Assembly (NCBI GenBank): GCA_028697205.1
Contig: JAQVFO010000006.1
Location: forward strand, 1 to 64,000
Reading direction: 5' to 3'
From: Candidatus Altimarinota bacterium
Lineage (GTDB): Bacteria; Patescibacteriota; Gracilibacteria; BD1-5; UBA6164
Length of the DNA: 64,000 nucleotides
The notes beneath the pieces were generated by a model. It searched no databases. It was not told the origin of the DNA and saw only the letters and a program-made list of their open reading frames with translations. Numbering within the stretch: position 1 is the stretch's first letter; the number at the start of each line of letters is the position of its first letter. Of the stretch, positions 11,615 to 22,171 are shown in pieces. The translations under genes were made by a program, and so were the position numbers.

Positions 11615-11876
11615 TTAATGTAATTATTAACACCTTTAGAGGTGTTTTTTGTTTATCTAAGCTATTTATGACTTCCTCACTATAAGAAGAAGCAACATTG
11701 AACTTAAATACTACTTCAATTTCCTTTATTCACTCATCATCATAATAAATCAAAATCTTATCAACTAGTATATCTACTAATCTCATTTTCTTCTTAAAAG
11801 CATTTAAGCCATATTTTAGTTTTATTGCTCATGATAAAATAGTAATAAATAAATTATTACCAAAATACTTATTGTT
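11565..11876 (-). pseudogene. Remnant of serine recombinase C terminus, running into tRNA antisense
   Basis: Open frame of 103 codons bounded by TAA at 11877-11879 and ending TAG at 11565. It reads FKKKMRLVDILVDKIL then IYYDDEGIKEIEVVFKFN, the pattern of the extreme C terminus of large serine recombinases. It then continues through the terminator and antisense across the 3' half of tRNA-Arg (MVLPAGLEPTTSRSAA), an ending commonly seen where a recombinase gene abuts a tRNA integration site. The catalytic N-terminal domain is absent. Probably a scar left by an integrated element; a short expressed protein from ATG 11786 is not excluded. Confidence 0.5.
11629..11651. terminator. Terminator after tRNA-Arg
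   Basis: Hairpin AACACCT-TTAG-AGGTGTT followed by a T run, 15 nt after the tRNA CCA. Confidence 0.75.
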
Positions 11877-12036
11877 TTAGCAAACAAAAAAGGACAACTT
11901 ATGTGCTTTTGTTTGCCAAAACAATAATTTTCAGACCCTACGAATACAAAGGATGAGAAAATCAGCAACATAAGTTACCCTTTACTATATTCGTATAAAG
12001 TCTGTTTATTTGTCATAAAAAATTATTATTTTGGCA
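11869..12036. repeat. Structured non-coding element with alternative stems and complementary loops
   Basis: Hairpin A: 21-nt arms 11869-11889 and 11907-11927, 20 of 21 paired. Hairpin B: CAGAC plus TACGAATA at 11932-11946 against TATTCGTA plus GTCTG ending 12004. Loop A holds AACTTATGT (11896-11904); loop B holds its exact complement ACATAAGTT (11968-11976). A third element, AAAATTATTATTTTGGCA (12019-12036), can pair with 11914-11931 (17 of 18), enclosing hairpin B but excluding hairpin A. No open frame explains it. May be an RNA, a recombination site, or an element end. Confidence 0.6.
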
Positions 12037-12427
12037 GGTTGATAATAATAATTTTTTTTAAAAGTAAACACAATAAAAAGCTATTTTTTTTAAATAGCTT
12101 TTGTAATATAATTTTTTATCTTTTTTACATCTGATTCAATCATTGTAATTCTTTCTTTACAAGTGAACCTTAAGAGTCATTTAGCATGTGTCCTTCATGT
12201 GTTTTTTGTGTCTTTTTTGTGTTTTTTCTGTGTCTTTCTAGTCCTTATTTGTATCTTTTTTGTGTCCAAAAGTACCTTAATTTTAATAAAAAGATCGAAT
12301 TATCACTATTGTGAAAACATATTTTTATTTATTTTAAGCTATTTTATCTTTATAATATATCATTTTTCATTTTAATTTTACAAAATAGGATCACTTTAGC
12401 TCACTTTAGACACATTTTAAGTGATTT
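12037..12427. other. Non-coding stretch, low-complexity GTGT-T6 repeats
   Basis: No convincing gene. Contains a U-tract hairpin (12075-12104) and, at about 12186-12266, an imperfect run of GTGT(C/T)TTTTTT units such as GTGTCTTTTTTGTG. A short minus-strand frame ending at TAA 12092-12090 (TCKERITMIESDVKKI) lacks a clear start and may be a gene remnant. Confidence 0.4.
12075..12104. terminator. Hairpin terminator
   Basis: AAAAAGCTATTT and AAATAGCTTTT arms around a T-rich loop. Confidence 0.55.
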
Positions 12428-14677
12428 TTATATATTAATATCAACTTCTATCCCAAGCTCTATTTCAATCATTTGATTTATCTCCTTATGTATATCAATA
12501 TTATCATCTTGTTTAATATCATCTATTGATACTATTAGAGAATAATTCTGTGCATAATCTTCTGGAATTCAAAACATATCAAAATTTTTACACTCACATC
12601 TCATTTCTATTTCCCAAAATTTTCACATATAATTGTTATTTGTACTTACTTCTACAAATGGATATTTTTTTGCATTTGATTTCAAGTGATTATCTTTTGT
12701 AGACCTATTATTTAACTCTCTTTCCTCAGAATTGCTTTTTTCATCTGGACGAATTACACATGCTGATAGTTTAATTGGATTATAATTATCAAAGTCTCTT
12801 GGAAAAACCTTAGGATTGTATACTAATGTTTTTCTAATCCTTAATCTTTTTCTAGATGATCATTCTAAACTCTTTGGTATTGGTATACGGACCCTCTTAG
12901 TAGTATTTATAGAAATTGAGTCTTCTAAAATTAATGTTGAAGAAGTGTTTATAGAATACATAGCATGTTCTATATTAGTCTTTCAAAATCAGTTAAGTCT
13001 TTTTCTCATATCAGTATCAACTATTTTATGTCATATATTTCAATCAGAAAAATGTAATAGTATAGCCTTTATAGAATTATTATTGTATTCTGGATATAAA
13101 TTATGTAATACCCCTGCCTCATAGGTTACTAATGGAGTAGCAAAACTTGTTCAACAAGAACGTGTAAGATTATCTTTTCAAGATATAGAATCGGCTAAGA
13201 GAATACCATTTCACTCAGACTTAAATTTAGCTCAAGAAACTATCAAATTACTATCATAATTTACTAAATCTGGTTTAGTAAATAAGTTATTATCAATATT
13301 TTTCCTAGTTATAGGAGAAGGATGTAACATAGGAGCAATAGAATTTGGACTCTCTTGATAAGTAATAGATCACACTGATATATTATTTATACTATCAGCT
13401 GGCGGTAAAATATTTGTAAATGGTAATTTAAAGTATTCAGGATATCAAATACTTATTGCCATAGGTTCCCAAGCAGGGGGACATAACTTGAATAAATTTC
13501 AAACGGAAACAAAAAATATACAATTATACTTGTGGCTTAGTTCATCTAAAAGTATTGTAAGATTACTTCTTTGTGAAGCATCATAAAGTTGATTTCAATA
13601 GTCATTTATTGATAAATTTATTAATAATAAAGGATAAACATCTTTATATTTATATACAGCATCAACAATACTTTCCTCTAACTTATTAAAATCGACTTCA
13701 ATTGTAATAACACTATTTTTCTGTACTATATCGTCACTTGGTGATAAACTATAACCACATACTGCTAAACTTGCAACAGCTGTGGAATGAAATGTATCAC
13801 TGCTTGATAAATTATTTACTTCAATAACAGCTCATTTTATAGTTTTATGTTCTATTTCACATGTTCAATCTATTACAAATACTGGTTTTACTGATGGTTG
13901 AGGTGAAATTACAGAAATACTATTCTCAAATATATCAGTTCATGATGTCTCATAATAATATATAGGGGCTGAAGATATATCTATAATCTCATTAAATTGA
14001 TTAACCATCGTCTCCAATTCCCTGAAATTTAAACTTAATCTACAAAAATGAACCAAGTCTGTGTTTACCTTAGATATAAAATTTGTAGAATATTCATCAT
14101 GTATCAAATCAATTTTATTTTCTACTCAATTATGTTCTGAAGAAGAAAATGAAATATCAACTACTTTTTTATGACTAGGATTCTTTTCATAAAATTTCTT
14201 TAAATCGTTTCTCAATATTTCCTCTATTGATAAAGGTTTTATTTCTTCAATCTTTTCAAAATATGAATGTAAACTACCAGTTCCAGCATATGTATTTATA
14301 TCATGTTCTAAACGATCAAAATCTGACTTCTCTTGACCTGTTATCTTTTTTGTACTAATACTCCCAATTATGGTATTTTCTTTCCCTTTACGCTCATATA
14401 TTTCTATATTATATTTTTCTAACATTGAGTTATTAGGCATTCCATAAAATTTAATCTTCAATTCTCCGAAATCCTTATCTTCTTCTATTTTAAGCTCTTG
14501 TTTTTTTATAAGAAACTTCTCTTTAAGACCTATTACATCTCTCTGGATTTTCGGTTTTTGAATATTATAGTCTATAATTAATTCCTCTATAGGGGGACGT
14601 CTAGAGATAGGAATATATTCTAATCAATTACTTACTAACCCTTTAGGAATTTTAATATGTTTATATTTTTTTATCAT
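12428..14677 (-). CDS. ietS: Subtilisin-like (S8) serine protease, IetS-like
   Basis: 749 aa. Catalytic triad of family S8 in order: D270 (FVIDGTCEIEH), H297 (SSDTFHSTAVASLAV) and S511 (CGTSFATPL), with the oxyanion Asn in IFFVSVGNLFKL. The ~250-residue N-terminal part has no recognised fold; a ~200-residue C-terminal part follows the protease. No signal peptide, so it is probably cytoplasmic, unlike secreted subtilases. The AAA+ ATPase gene ends 8 nt upstream on the same strand; an ATPase plus cytoplasmic subtilase is the IetAS arrangement, reported as a plasmid-stability locus and as an antiviral defence system. Odd: the first ~150 codons use GGN for Gly (10 to 1), the rest mainly TGA (19 to 4). 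Confidence 0.8.
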
Positions 14678-14685
14678 ACTATAAA

Positions 14686-15786
14686 TTAAAAATAACTATT
14701 ATAAGAATTTCTATGTATTCATAAGATATTACTTATCTCTACCTTAGAATATTTTGATTCAATAAATGATTTAAATAATTCAAATTTTTTTGGTTCATTA
14801 TTTTTTATCATTTTTATTTTCTTCCTATCAACAAATCATTCTGAAATTAATAATTCTAAAAACTCAGTAAAACCAGCTTTTTCTTTTCCAGATACAACTA
14901 AATTAAATAATAGTTTATCAAAAAATATCCTTACTCAATCAATAGTAATAGGCTCTAAAATTTGAATTATAAATTTTATTTCATCACTATCTAATTTAAT
15001 ATTAAATCATTCAACATTCTTTATTAAAAAAGAAAGAAAACTAACAGCTTCAGTATTGTTCAATTCTCAAATAGGCAATTTAAATGCAAATCTCCTTGAT
15101 ATAGCTAAATCAATAGTTTCAACTAAATTTGTAGAAACTATCACAATTTTATCTTTAGCTTGAAAGTCTAATATTTGTATTATTGCATTTACAATTCTCT
15201 TAAGTTCACCTACATCATTATTATCATTTCTACTCTTAGCAAAAGCATCAAACTCATCTATAAATATAACCTCTTCAGAAGATGAATCAAATAAATTTGA
15301 AAAGTTTTTTATAGTTTCTCAAAATTTAGAAGATATTATATCCGATATCCTTACATAACGTAGTTTCTTTCATAATTTCTTAGCTATGTAAAAACCCAAT
15401 GTAGTTTTTCCTGTCCCAGGAGGTCAATATAATAATATTTTATTCATATGATTCATCCCTATAATTCATAGTTTATTATCATTCTTATAAAAATTAATAA
15501 AATTAGAGAGCTTTTTCTCAATACTGTCAGAAATCCATATTTTACTTGGTAAATAATTATCTATAAAATTTTCTTCTCTTACAACTTCTTTATCTATATT
15601 AAATGATGAATTATCATTATTTAAGGTACTATATTTATTTAATAATTTCTTAATTCAATTATATAAACTATGTTTTCAATTATTAATTTCTTTTACAGCT
15701 AAATCTTCTAAAAAATCTATCAAAATCTTTTTATCTCACTTTAATCATAACTCAGATATTTTAAGTATAGTTTGATAAGTAGCCAT
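14686..15786 (-). CDS. ietA: AAA+ ATPase, IetA-like partner of the subtilase
   Basis: 366 aa. A helical N-terminal part of ~100 residues is followed by one AAA+ module of the FtsH/spastin type: Walker A GPPGTGKTT (G121 to T129, K127), Walker B EVIFIDEFDAF (D177, E178), sensor 1 IVIVSTNL, and arginine finger IDLAISRRFAF. The last ~100 residues are the lid and an unknown tail. It precedes ietS by 8 nt, so the two are surely co-transcribed. By analogy with IetAS it may sense infection or foreign DNA and control the protease (inference). No membrane segment. Confidence 0.82.
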
Positions 15787-15912
15787 AATTATTTTTTATT
15801 TATAATACAAAATATGCATAATAAATATAGCTATAATATTATAAAAATCAAAATATTTTGCACAAAAAAAATAATTGTAGTATTTTTGTGCAAAATATTT
15901 ATATATAATTGA

Positions 15913-17682
15913 TTACATAGACAAATATATATCTTGTATTTCATTATTTAAATTTACTAATTCATCTTTCTCTTTAATAATTCTATTCTCAAAATCATTT
16001 TTATTCTTTAAGAATATTGATTTATACATAAATAAATTTAAATCTCATTTTATTTCTAAAGGGCAATATCATGTCAATATTGCTTTTAATCAATAATTAA
16101 AGAAGTTACTGTATAATCATTGAAAATTACCAATACCTTTTGGTACAAAATTATTAAATTCCTTAATAAATAAATTATAATCAATTCCATAATAATCACA
16201 CTTCACATTATCTATAAAAGTAATAATATCATTTATTTTTTTCATTAGATTATCATTTGACCTAACAAACTCATAAGGAATAATATGTGCAAAATTTTTA
16301 AGTACTTTATTAATTGATGAAAAAAATCAGTGTATATTTTTATCTTTCCAATTTTTCGTTAAAAGTGTTTTATTTATCCACTGAAAAGAATCTCATGATT
16401 TTTTTCTTATTAAATCTTTATCAATATCTATTTTAACATTTACTGCAATAATAAATTCAGTTATCAATCTAATTAAATATATCTTTGCATATTCAGGTTT
16501 AACATACTTATATTTATTGATATTTTCTTCATAAATCTTAATATTTTCTCTATCTTGCAATATTCATTTAAATTCTTTTATTTTTAAATCTGCATATTCT
16601 AATTCTGATTTACTTAAATGAAATAATTTATTATCTCAGCTTACAAAAAAATCTTCATTTAGTTCTTGTTCATTTATGTGAAGCAAATTATAGTTAAATA
16701 AATGGAAGTCTCCTATGGTTTTAGTATGTACTAATTCTAATGTATAATGTTCATCATGATTAAATGGTGAGTTTTTTTTATAATTTTTAAACTCTTCTAT
16801 TGTAAAAAAAAGTGAATCATCATATAAAATTTTACTTTTGGCACACACAAATTTTGTTTTAATTGTTTTAGGAATATGTAATCAATCTTGTGAGATTAAA
16901 TAAATTATATTTTGAAATGTAGAAACTTTATTATATAAACTAATACTCTTTTTATCAATACTCTTTTTATCAATACTCTTTTTAGAAATATCATATGATG
17001 ATACTATCCTACTTAAAAAATTTCTAGTATTGATATCTGTATCTCTATAATAAAAATTACTAGTATCTCAAATAAATTTACATCAATCATCCAGTTCTTC
17101 TTCTATATTTATACTTTTTTCTTTTAAATTATTCTTATCATTTTTATATTGTAACCCTATAAACCATATATCTTGTATTCATAATTTTATATAATCATTA
17201 TGTCTCAACTCAAATTCTTCTTCTGTAATATTTGAATATTGTATTTCATAAGCCTGCTTATATAATAACCCTTCATATATAAATTCAACATATACATCTG
17301 CAACTCTATTTATATTTAATTCTTTGTTTATAAATTGATATTCTTTAGATAGTTTAATTAATTTAAATTTTAAAGAAATATCATTTATTCACTTTAATAA
17401 ATTAAAAATATATTCTTTTGATTTTTTATGTTCAATACTTTCTCATTCAGATGAGACTTTATTTGTACATACTGAATTTGGTCTATGAGAATAATGTTTT
17501 TTTCTCCAGGTTCAATCCTTATTTTGTATATTAGATCATCTATAAATAACATCTTCCTTGCAATATGGACAACATATATATCATTTATTACTTATATTAT
17601 AATCATCAATATCAATAGTATCTCAAGATAATCTATTTATAGCATAAGGAATTTTATTACAAAACTTATCTAAATCTGACAT
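15913..17682 (-). CDS. CoiA-like protein with predicted PD-(D/E)XK nuclease
   Basis: 589 aa. N terminus has a zinc-binding pattern CCPYC (37-41) and H63/H66/C72, then SIEHKKSKEYIFNLL, as in competence protein CoiA. The nuclease core follows: R126-A-D129 (INRVADVYVEF), then E146-I-Q148 in AYEIQYSNITEEEFELRHND and YIKLGIQDIWFIG, matching the CoiA active-site layout. The remaining ~400 residues are unlike classical CoiA, so this is a long variant. Classical CoiA acts in natural transformation; long CoiA-like nucleases beside other nucleases suggest defence. A 15-bp tandem repeat lies mid-gene. 126-nt gap to ietA. Confidence 0.7.
16942..16983. repeat. In-frame 15-bp tandem repeat (2.8 copies)
   Basis: Unit AATACTCTTTTTATC repeated head to tail inside the CoiA-like gene; on the coding strand it encodes KKSID repeats. 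The unit is a multiple of three, so copy changes would keep the frame. Confidence 0.85.
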
Positions 17683-17830
17683 ATAATAAACATATTACTT
17701 AGTATAAATACTATTATATAATATATTTATATTTGTCAAGAGTTGAGTTATTATTTGTTTTTTAATATCACCCAAATATGTATTTTTATTTTATATAATC
17801 TATCTATTATTAAATGAAACAACTTAATAA

Positions 17831-18940
17831 TTAATATCCATTATTATACAATCAAAATCATAAATCAGTTTCCAATAATCATTTTAATGCTTGATTTTTA
17901 CATAAACTATGAACTGTCTCATTTGGAATATTAAAAAAATGACCACAGCCAAACAACTCATCATTATCCACTATTCATGTTTTATTTCAAAGTATAATTT
18001 CATAAACCATTATTCAAAATAATACAATTCTTCAAACTATATTATCTCATATAATTTCAAATATTATTTGATGTCATAAATAAAAATTTTTTCAATTTTC
18101 TTCTTCTTCCATTATTCTCTGTTTAGAAAATTTTATATCATGTCATATATTTATGTCTTCTTTTCATAATATTAAATTCCTAATTCTATCAAAATTACCT
18201 TTATATAGTATATCTTCATTACCACTTTTAATTGCACAATATGAAAAATAATTAAACATTATTTTCATTACCAATCTAAGATTTTCTACTTTAATTTTAA
18301 TTTTTCACTCTATTCTTACTTCTACTCATTCTTTTCTTAAATGTTCGGTAGTTTCTCTTTCAGATTTTGTAATTTTAAAATCATCTTTATAAAGTTTTAA
18401 TAAGCTTACTAAAAAATCGTGTGTTTCATCATCTCAATATACAGAAATACAATTATTTGGCACAGAAACGATAATATCTTTTATTCTATTAAATTTTTCA
18501 TTTTGATTTTTACTTTTATCTTTATTATTATAAGTTATCTTTAAAGTATCAATCAAATATATATAAAGTTTATTTCATTTTTCAATTATAATTTGGGGAG
18601 TAAAAATTATTTTTCATTCCTCATTAAGTATTGGAAATCTCTTATTAAAAAAATCATTATTAAATCAAAAGTCTGCTTTCATATCTAAATAATCTTTATC
18701 TACTTCTATTTTTCATTTATTTTTTAAATCTAGCATATATGAAAAATATCATTCATAACTCGTTTCTTTAAATTTATTTTCTAAATTATCTGAAAAAAAT
18801 GAATTACATTCTTTACAAACAGCTTCTTCTGGTAATCTTTCAATATTAAAAACTCATAGTGTTTTTGACACTATATGTTCTCTTCCATAAAAAACAGTAT
18901 TTGTTTCAGTCTTCAAACAATAAATACATTTTTTATTCAT
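17831..18940 (-). CDS. HNH endonuclease-domain protein
   Basis: 369 aa. N-terminal HNH motif of the two-CxxC type: C5-x2-C8, then G-R-E-H22-IVSKTLG, then C42-KE-C45-N (VCKECNSFF), matching the zinc and H-N pattern of HNH_5-like nucleases. The rest (residues 60-369) is an uncharacterised helical and beta region, with DELFGCGHFFNIPNE near the C terminus. Its ATG is 1 nt after the stop of the DUF4209-like gene, so translation is likely coupled. Probably a DNA or RNA nuclease; target unknown. Confidence 0.72.
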
Positions 18941-18941
18941 T

Positions 18942-20717
18942 CTATTTTTTTATTTTAATAAAAGTAACAAGCACAATAAATATATGTACTACCCTAAGAA
19001 CTACATGATAATCAAAAAATTTTTCTTTATTAATCCCATGACAAAAATCATTTCTTAAATTTAATCATAGTCGTTCAGATAATACAACTTTAAAATAAAA
19101 CATAAAACTCTCTGTGAAAAGATCAATAAGAATCTTATCATTTAGAATCTCTCCAAGAGTTTTATTCATAAATCACCCATTTCTTTCATCTTCTTTTTTT
19201 ACATTTCATCAATTTAAATGAACTATTTTTCTAAACAAACTTTCTATTAATGGAATTAATATTCCTACTAATGAATAACTATTTTTATTATATAAATTAT
19301 CTACTAATTCTTTAATTTCCATCTCATTTTCTCACTTTAATATATCACATGTATCCATTAAGTAATTATAAAAATCTTCTTTCCTTATATTTTCTATAAA
19401 GTAATCAAAAATTATTTTTAAAAAAACATTACCAAACCCTATACTTTGAGATGCCTCATGAATTAACTGTTTTTCTGGTTCATTTAATCATGATAATGTT
19501 CCTACTAATCATCATTCACTGTCTATGATATAAGTTGAAAATATACTATTTAAGGGATATTTTCTTTGATTTTCTTCAAATTCTTTTTGAGTTTTATTTC
19601 TTGATACAATAAAATTTTTACTTATTAACCACATAATTTTTTGTAAATCATATGAATTATTTTCTCAAAAAAATCATTTAATATAATCATTTATTTCATC
19701 TTCAGTAAAATTGGTTGAAAAAGAAAATGTCTTTAATCATTTAGTTAAATCAACTCAATTAATCTTTTTAATCACTTCATCTGCATAATCTTTTAAATTA
19801 TATTCTTGATATAATTCTAGTAATCATTTTAAATGATTCACTTTTAATAAAGGATCTTTATCTTTTTCAATATTTTTATTATAGATTGAAACTAATTTAC
19901 TAAAAAAATTATTAAATGATTCACCTGAAATTTCTTTTGTTTTCTTTAATACTGGAAGAGCCTTTTCAATTATAAAAATATTTGGAAGTTCTTTTTTTTC
20001 TTCAATTTCAATTCTATTAATTATATTACTTATTATCTGATTTTTTTCTTTTACATCAATCTGTAATCATTTATTATCATTTACAAATAAATCAAAAGAG
20101 ATTCACCACAATCACATATTTTCATTACATTGCTGATCTTCATATCTTATAATTATATCTTTTAATTTATGAAAATATTCTTTATTATTATAAGTTTTAG
20201 CGAAAAAAACGGCTCTCATTAATTCTCTCACAAGATAATACTTTTCTTTAATCAATCAGTTTTCAAATATATATATAACACAATCAAGATATTTTACAAT
20301 AAATCTATAATCTACATTTTTTAATCCTAGTTTATTTGAAAAATCAACTGATACACTTATATATCTTGCAATTAGAATAGGATTACTTGATTCATCAGCC
20401 CTTTTTAAAAAATAATTTATAACTCCTTGATCTATTTTATTTATATGTGGATATACATTCATTATATTTTCATCATCCTGTGATGGTAATATATACATAG
20501 GTCCATAGTAAGTTCACCAATTAAAAAAATCTTCTTTAGACTCATCCCATGAATAATCCTCAACAAAATCAAATAACATCTGTTCTTTTTTTATTTCATC
20601 GTTTATTTCTATTTCATTTTTTGTAAATTCCCTTATTTTAGATGATACTTCATAATAAGATTCAATAGGAACAATATTATTATCTAATTCTTCCAAAAAA
20701 GTTTTAAATTTATTCAT
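18942..20717 (-). CDS. DUF4209-like protein with C-terminal RNxxxH (HEPN-type) motif
   Basis: 591 aa from ATG 20717 (MNKFKTFLEELDNN); an ATG at 20744 would add nine residues. Long all-helical protein. The C-terminal region (IESLFRKIVHLNGGNVKK, then KTLGEILND, then SERLGLNLRNDFCHGINKEK) matches the end of DUF4209-type proteins. R555-N-D-F-C-H560 fits the RNxxxH active site of HEPN ribonucleases. First gene of the island transcript, coupled to the HNH gene. A toxin or RNase role is inferred from the motif only. Confidence 0.6.
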
Positions 20718-20744
20718 ATATTTTTTTGAAAATAAACATAACAA

Positions 20745-21054
20745 AAATTATAATAACTTTCTACAAAACTTAAAACTTTTTTTGTTTTTAATAAAATCTA
20801 TATATTTATATGTAACTTGTTTTAGTATTATATAAAAAATAATTAAACCTTTTTTACTCTTTAAAATACATTCTAGGCTTCTGAATTATCTTGAATTCAC
20901 TCTTCCACACTCTTCATTCCCTGTATTTATGTAGTCATCCCATTAGTGATATGTATATGTAACCTTTTCTGTTTCCACTACCATACTCGCTAATTACAAC
21001 TATAAAAAAATACTAGATTTTATTCTAGTATTTTTAATAATTTAATAAAAAATA
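20745..21054. other. Intergenic region with possible gene remnant
   Basis: No full gene. On the minus strand 20864-21013 is an open frame of about 48 codons (VISEYGSGNRKGYIYISL, ends TAA) that has no start codon and is less AT-rich than its surroundings; it may be the tail of a decayed gene. Ends at the 21004-21036 terminator. Confidence 0.35.
21004..21036. terminator. Hairpin terminator downstream of the 21055 gene
   Basis: AAATACTAGA-TTTTAT-TCTAGTATTT with a T run on either strand. Confidence 0.75.
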
Positions 21055-21468
21055 TTATTGGTTTTCTAACTTTTGTGCTTCAAAAATCTTTGCCTTCACT
21101 AATTCTATAACTTGTTCTGGATTTAATCAAAAAATTCTAACTTCTCAAGCAGATTTTTCAGAATTTATATCACTATCTGTATAATATTCAATAAAAAATT
21201 CATTAGTAATTGTTTCAAATATAAGTCTTAGTACTATATGTTTTATTCATGAAATATTAATATCTAATTGTTCTAAAACTTTCATAAGTTCCCAAAGTTC
21301 AGGAAATTCTCACTTTTCTACATATAAACTAGGCTTTATAATATTTCATTCAATTTCTTCATCTCTATATAAAGGTCTTTTATAGTGTCACTCCTTCATA
21401 TATCAAAAAATTAATGATGTTTGCTTATTCCCTTCTGTATCAGACGTACCTATACTAGGATTATTCAT
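21055..21468 (-). CDS. Hypothetical protein
   Basis: 137 aa, soluble, acidic. Starts MNNPSIGTSDTEGNK. TGA-encoded glycines appear in LIFGYMKEGHYKRPL and elsewhere. Not recognised; no signal peptide or motif. Divergent from the lipoprotein gene at 21644, with ~175 nt between. Confidence 0.6.
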
Positions 21469-21643
21469 ATAATTAATATAAAAAATATAATAACTTCTAT
21501 AGTTTAAATAACTATACTACTTTGTCAAATATAATTTTTAAATTTTATGTACAATAACTTAAATCATATAAAAAATTGATTTAAGTTTATTTTTTTGTAA
21601 AATCAACTAGTTAATACACTAATTATTTCTTAAATTTAAAAAA

Positions 21644-22147
21644 ATGAAAAAAATACTTTTTTTAGCTATTCTTTCAGTTATTTTCCTTTCTTCTTGTACT
21701 ACTTCAAAAACTGAAACTACTACAACTAATAACGACACACAATTAACAACTACAACTACATCTGTACAACCTGATAGAAAATTAGATATTTATTGAAAAG
21801 TTATTTCAATGGAATGAAATGAAATTACCCTTCTACAAGTAGATACATCTAAAGATCCTACTTTTAATATGACTCCAGATGAAAAGAAAAAATATATGCA
21901 ATCACTTGATGATGCAACAAGAACAGCGCTAAAAGAAGAGATAAATTCATCTACACTATGAGAAATAAAAGTTACTATTCCTGTTTGAATAGCTATGACA
22001 AAAAAAGAAGCTCAATGAACTGATGCTCCTACTATAGATGCTAGCCTGGCTGATGTAAAAGTATGATGATATATATCAATTTGGTTAAATCCTGAAGTTA
22101 CAGATAAAAAAGTAGCTGAATTTGTAAAGATAGCATTTGTTCAATAA
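21644..22147 (+). CDS. Predicted lipoprotein
   Basis: 167 aa. Signal peptide MKKILFLAILSVIFLSSC with a lipobox (LSSC, Cys 18), then a Thr-rich linker (TETTTTNNDTQLTTTTT). The rest forms a small beta-rich domain (ISMEGNEITLLQV ... VKVGGYISIWLNPE) resembling a DUF5666-type fold. Stands 24 nt before the MacA-like gene, so it probably belongs to the export operon as a surface-anchored partner. Function unknown. Confidence 0.75.
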
Positions 22148-22171
22148 TATAAACCATAACCTTTTCTCTTT

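Noticed and set aside
12163-12375. Plus-strand open frame in the non-coding stretch
   Set aside because: It is a run of Phe/Val/Leu codons produced by the GTGT-T6 repeats; no start context and no homologous pattern.
16942-16983. Repeat considered as a CRISPR array
   Set aside because: Head-to-tail 15-bp copies with no spacers, inside a coding frame.
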